From Anaerolineales bacterium (GTDB lineage: Bacteria; Chloroflexota; Anaerolineae; Anaerolineales; UBA4823): a DNA stretch of 8,502 bases. Positions 6,858-8,502 of this stretch are shown here, in pieces; position 1 is the stretch's first letter, and every line of letters begins with the position of its first letter. The position numbers and the translations under genes were made by a program. The notes under the pieces were generated by a model. That model saw only the letters and a program-made list of their open reading frames with translations, was not told the origin of the DNA and searched no databases. The DNA lies in the NCBI GenBank assembly GCA_020853835.1, contig JADYYC010000007.1, positions 1 through 8,502 of the forward strand, given 5' to 3'.

Positions 6858-6862
6858 GCAGA

Positions 6863-6897
6863 CTAGTTAGCACTCCATCGCGACGAGTGCTAACTAG
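6863..6897. promoter_or_regulatory. CIRCE operator (HrcA-binding inverted repeat), extended to 13-bp arms
   Basis: The canonical CIRCE sequence TTAGCACTC (6867-6875), nine-base spacer, GAGTGCTAA (6885-6893) is present without a mismatch. Four further bases on each side (CTAG, 6863-6866 and 6894-6897) also pair, so the arms are 13 bp. It starts at or just after the predicted groES transcription start. HrcA bound there should block the promoter until heat shock; in RNA it would form a hairpin near the 5' end. hrcA itself is not in this window. Confidence 0.98.
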
Positions 6898-6905
6898 CGG
6901 GTCAA

Positions 6906-6934
6906 ATCATACTCAGTTTTGAATTGGACGTCAA
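6906..6934 (-). promoter_or_regulatory. SigA-type promoter of groES-groEL
   Basis: On the - strand TTGACG (6934-6929, 5 of 6) is followed after exactly 17 bp by TATGAT (6911-6906, 5 of 6). The predicted start is about 6898-6902, giving a leader of about 85-90 nt with the CIRCE hairpin at its very beginning. Confidence 0.9.
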
Positions 6935-6969
6935 GGGGAAAAAGCGTCGATCGTTTAAATTTCTAACAA

Positions 6970-6980
6970 AACGTTTACAT
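6970..6980. repeat. Direct repeat copy 2 (AACGTTTACAT)
   Basis: An exact 11-base match to 6847-6857. It overlaps the stop codon of the TPR gene and lies about 36 bp upstream of the groES -35 box. The two copies bracket the groES promoter and CIRCE. Confidence 0.35.
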
Positions 6981-8393
6981 CTGGGGCGTCTCAAGCGGGG
7001 TGGGCGTGGGCGAGGGGGCGGACGCGGGCGAGGCCTCCAGCCGGCGGCAGATGCCCTCGCTGTCCTCCACGATCCCCATCAGGATCGGGTCGTCAGGGTA
7101 AGCCTGGCGCACTTTCGCCAGCACCTCGCGAGCCGTGGGACAGTAGTTCTCGTGCGGGCGGCTCAGAAACGCCAGGTTGGTGCCATATTCGACGTAATAA
7201 TAGGCGACGGTGACGCTGGTGAGCGGCAGCCCCTGAACCGCGGTTTTGCCCATCTCGTTTTCCTCCGCGGTGCAACCCACCACCGCGCACTGCAAGAGCG
7301 ACATGGCTCCCTCGTAGTTGCGCGCCCGGCGGAAGATGATCCCGAGCTGTCCGTAGGTGTGGGCGTTGGTCGGATCCAGCTCCAGGGCCTTCTCGGCGTT
7401 GATCGAAGCGGCAAAAAACTGGCCGATCTGGGTGTAAGTGCGGGCGATCTCGATGTAGGGCAGCGGGTTATACACCCCGAGCGCCTGGTTGATCTTGGCC
7501 GCCTGGTCGAAGTATTCCAGCGCCCGATTCGGGTTGCGGATGCCTTCGCGGAAGTTCTGCCCGATGCGGACGTAAATATAGGTCATGTTTGGGTTGATGC
7601 GCACCGCTTCCTGGTACTGTTGGATGGCGCTGTTGTACTGTCCCAAAGATTCGAGCACGTATCCATAGACGCGGTGCGTGTCCATGAGGTCGGGGCCGAG
7701 CGCGACAGCCTGAGCGGCATACTTTTCTGCCTGGGTCCACTTTTGTTGGTCGGCAAGGATCTCGGCGTAGAAGGCGAGGGCCAGGGCGTTCTCCGGATCG
7801 AGCTGGAAGGCGCGCGAGGCTTCCATTTCGGCCTCGACGAGCAGGCTGCTGCGCTTTTCGGCGTCAACGAGCGGGTTGAACGCATACCAATCCAACACAA
7901 ACGCCCGGACCGCCCGGTAGGAGCTTTCATCCGGCACAAGCTCGACAGACCGGTCGGCCGATGCCATGGCTTCTTCCAGCCGGGCCAACCGCTCGGTATC
8001 GTTGCGGAGCATGTTCGATGAGTACACCTGGATGCGCGCCAGATCGGACCAGGCTTTGGCATTGCCGGGGTCCGCAGCCAGGGCGGCTTTGTAGGCATCG
8101 ATGGCGTCGTTGATCACCGGGCCGGCCGGCTCGCCGGCCGCGGCGGTCGGGGTGCTGGGGTTATCCAGCACGCCCGCGTCGAAATATGCCTGGGCTTCCA
8201 GGAAGTACGATTCCGCCACGCGGGTGGGCGTGGGGGTGGGTTCAAAGGGCGAAATGATCTCGCGCCGCTGCACCGACAGCAACACCCAGACCGCGCCAAC
8301 GATCAGACCCAAGAGCGTCATGATGCGGTAAAAACTCGTCCCGCGCTGCTCGCGGTGGAAGGTGGGCCGCTTATTGCTCAATCCCCGTTCCAT
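6975..8393 (-). CDS. Membrane-anchored tetratricopeptide-repeat protein
   Basis: A 472-residue protein with a short basic N-terminus, one transmembrane segment (about residues 24-40, no lipobox), a Pro/Thr linker (EPTPTPT, 51-57), and then a helical repeat domain to about 440. This layout suggests a signal anchor with the repeats outside the cytoplasm. TPR-like units are visible from NDAIDAYKAALAADPGNAKAW (95-115), EASRAFQLDPENALALAFYAEIL (191-213), WTQAEKYAAQAVALGPD (219-235), YNSAIQQYQEAVRINPN (253-269), NRALEYFDQAAKINQ (289-303) and INAEKALELDPTNAHTYGQLG (331-351). The C-terminus ends in a second Pro/Thr run (PSPTPTPLETP). TPR proteins usually scaffold other proteins, and no enzymatic motif is visible, so the specific role is unknown. 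The ATG follows TAGGAG at five bases, and this Shine-Dalgarno overlaps the stop of the preceding gene, which implies a coupled operon. No clear terminator follows. Confidence 0.85.
   Translation of the reverse strand: MERGLSNKRPTFHREQRGTSFYRIMTLLGLIVGAVWVLLSVQRREIISPFEPTPTPTRVAESYFLEAQAYFDAGVLDNPSTPTAAAGEPAGPVINDAIDAYKAALAADPGNAKAWSDLARIQVYSSNMLRNDTERLARLEEAMASADRSVELVPDESSYRAVRAFVLDWYAFNPLVDAEKRSSLLVEAEMEASRAFQLDPENALALAFYAEILADQQKWTQAEKYAAQAVALGPDLMDTHRVYGYVLESLGQYNSAIQQYQEAVRINPNMTYIYVRIGQNFREGIRNPNRALEYFDQAAKINQALGVYNPLPYIEIARTYTQIGQFFAASINAEKALELDPTNAHTYGQLGIIFRRARNYEGAMSLLQCAVVGCTAEENEMGKTAVQGLPLTSVTVAYYYVEYGTNLAFLSRPHENYCPTAREVLAKVRQAYPDDPILMGIVEDSEGICRRLEASPASAPSPTPTPLETPQM
6997..7018 (+). 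other. Potential G-quadruplex motif in the C-terminal linker codons of the TPR gene
   Basis: The + strand, which is the template strand of the TPR gene, reads GGGG-T-GGG-CGT-GGG-CGA-GGGGG, a standard four-run G3+ pattern with 1-3 base loops. The coding reason is the Pro/Thr repeat written with CCC and ACG/ACC codons. Folding in the cell is unproven. Confidence 0.5.
8222..8240 (+). other. Potential G-quadruplex motif in the N-terminal linker codons of the TPR gene
   Basis: The + strand reads GGG-T-GGG-CGT-GGGGG-T-GGG, again four G-runs with short loops, opposite the EPTPTPT linker. It shares the 13-mer GGGTGGGCGTGGG with 6998-7010. Confidence 0.5.
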
Positions 8394-8401
8394 CGTCGCT
8401 C

Positions 8402-8502
8402 CTAGGGGGTAGGCGTCATGTCCGCTTCGGGGCTTTCGGACGCTTCCGGCGTGCCGGTTTCGGGGGCAGGGTTGCGCAAGTTGTCCTGGCAGATCGCCAG
8501 GC
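8402..8502 (-). CDS. 3' end of an upstream gene, probable TPR-protein paralogue (partial)
   Basis: Only the last 32 codons or so lie in the window, and the 5' end is beyond position 8502. The frame stays open from the window edge to a TAG at 8404-8402 and reads LAICQDNLRNPAPETGTPEA, then a Ser/Glu/Pro stretch ending TPTP. The tail resembles that of the next gene (EGICRRLEASPASAPSPTPTP) in having Ile-Cys, a Leu three to four residues later, then Pro/Thr-rich sequence. This suggests a related protein in tandem. The stop is 8 nt before the next ATG, and its TAG forms part of the TAGGAG Shine-Dalgarno. The frame is supported mainly by this similarity and context, so identity is tentative. Confidence 0.6.
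   Translation of the reverse strand, partial: LAICQDNLRNPAPETGTPEASESPEADMTPTP

Noticed and set aside
6935..6974. Possible terminator after the TPR gene (AT-rich CGTTT/AAACG hairpin and a TTTTT run)
   Set aside because: The stem is short and AT-rich, and the T-run is separated from it by about eight bases. It is not convincing as an intrinsic terminator.
6924..8021. Long open frame on the + strand (365 codons) opposite the TPR gene
   Set aside because: It lies antisense to a gene with clear TPR repeats, a signal anchor and a good ribosome-binding site. Its translation is an Arg/Gly/His-rich composition typical of an antisense frame in GC-rich DNA.
1..8502. Defence, toxin-antitoxin, retron, CRISPR or mobile system
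   Set aside because: No arrays, transposase, reverse transcriptase, nuclease-effector or integrase signatures were seen on either strand. Every sizeable frame is explained by housekeeping or envelope genes or by their shadows.
1..8502. tRNA or rRNA genes
   Set aside because: No cloverleaf-like segments with T-arm consensus, and no rRNA-like stretch in the intergenic regions.

Overview
This is a GC-rich (roughly 60% or more by eye) bacterial chromosomal stretch with no mobile elements, tRNA/rRNA genes or CRISPR arrays visible. A canonical CIRCE operator in front of groES-groEL, an RNase J ribonuclease, a Pcm-type isoaspartyl methyltransferase, and surface-anchored proteins with Pro/Ala/Thr linkers (including 'PTPTP' runs) fit a member of the Chloroflexota, perhaps Anaerolineae-like. 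That placement is inference from gene style, not proof.

Layout, left to right. Two genes are on the + strand: a predicted lipoprotein metallophosphoesterase (20-1420) and pcm (1440-2093). They converge on RNase J (rnj, 3788-2148, - strand) at a shared hairpin (2092-2127) whose T-tract serves the rnj side. Everything further right is also on the - strand: an upstream leader and promoter for rnj (3789-3997), a class I SAM-dependent O-methyltransferase (4743-4066), groEL (6489-4861), groES (6812-6516), a membrane-anchored TPR protein (8393-6975), and the 3' end of another gene (8502-8402) whose C-terminus resembles that of the TPR protein.

The genes look like separate transcription units. groES-groEL has a near-consensus promoter with an extended CIRCE palindrome at the expected start site, and it ends at a strong terminator. 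That terminator's T-tract abuts an extended -10 promoter for the O-methyltransferase. The O-methyltransferase ends at its own weaker terminator, next to a good promoter for rnj that implies a structured 5' leader of about 175 nt. The two TPR-end genes are tightly coupled, with the Shine-Dalgarno of the second overlapping the stop of the first. pcm has a perfect TATAAT 8 nt before its ATG and no Shine-Dalgarno, so it may be translated from a leaderless mRNA.

Functionally this is mostly housekeeping: protein folding (GroES/EL), protein repair (Pcm) and RNA turnover (RNase J), with two envelope-anchored proteins of unknown specific role. I found no convincing undescribed multi-gene system. The points most worth checking are regulatory: the rnj leader, the terminator-promoter fusion, the leaderless pcm, and the twin G-quadruplex-forming linker codons of the TPR gene.
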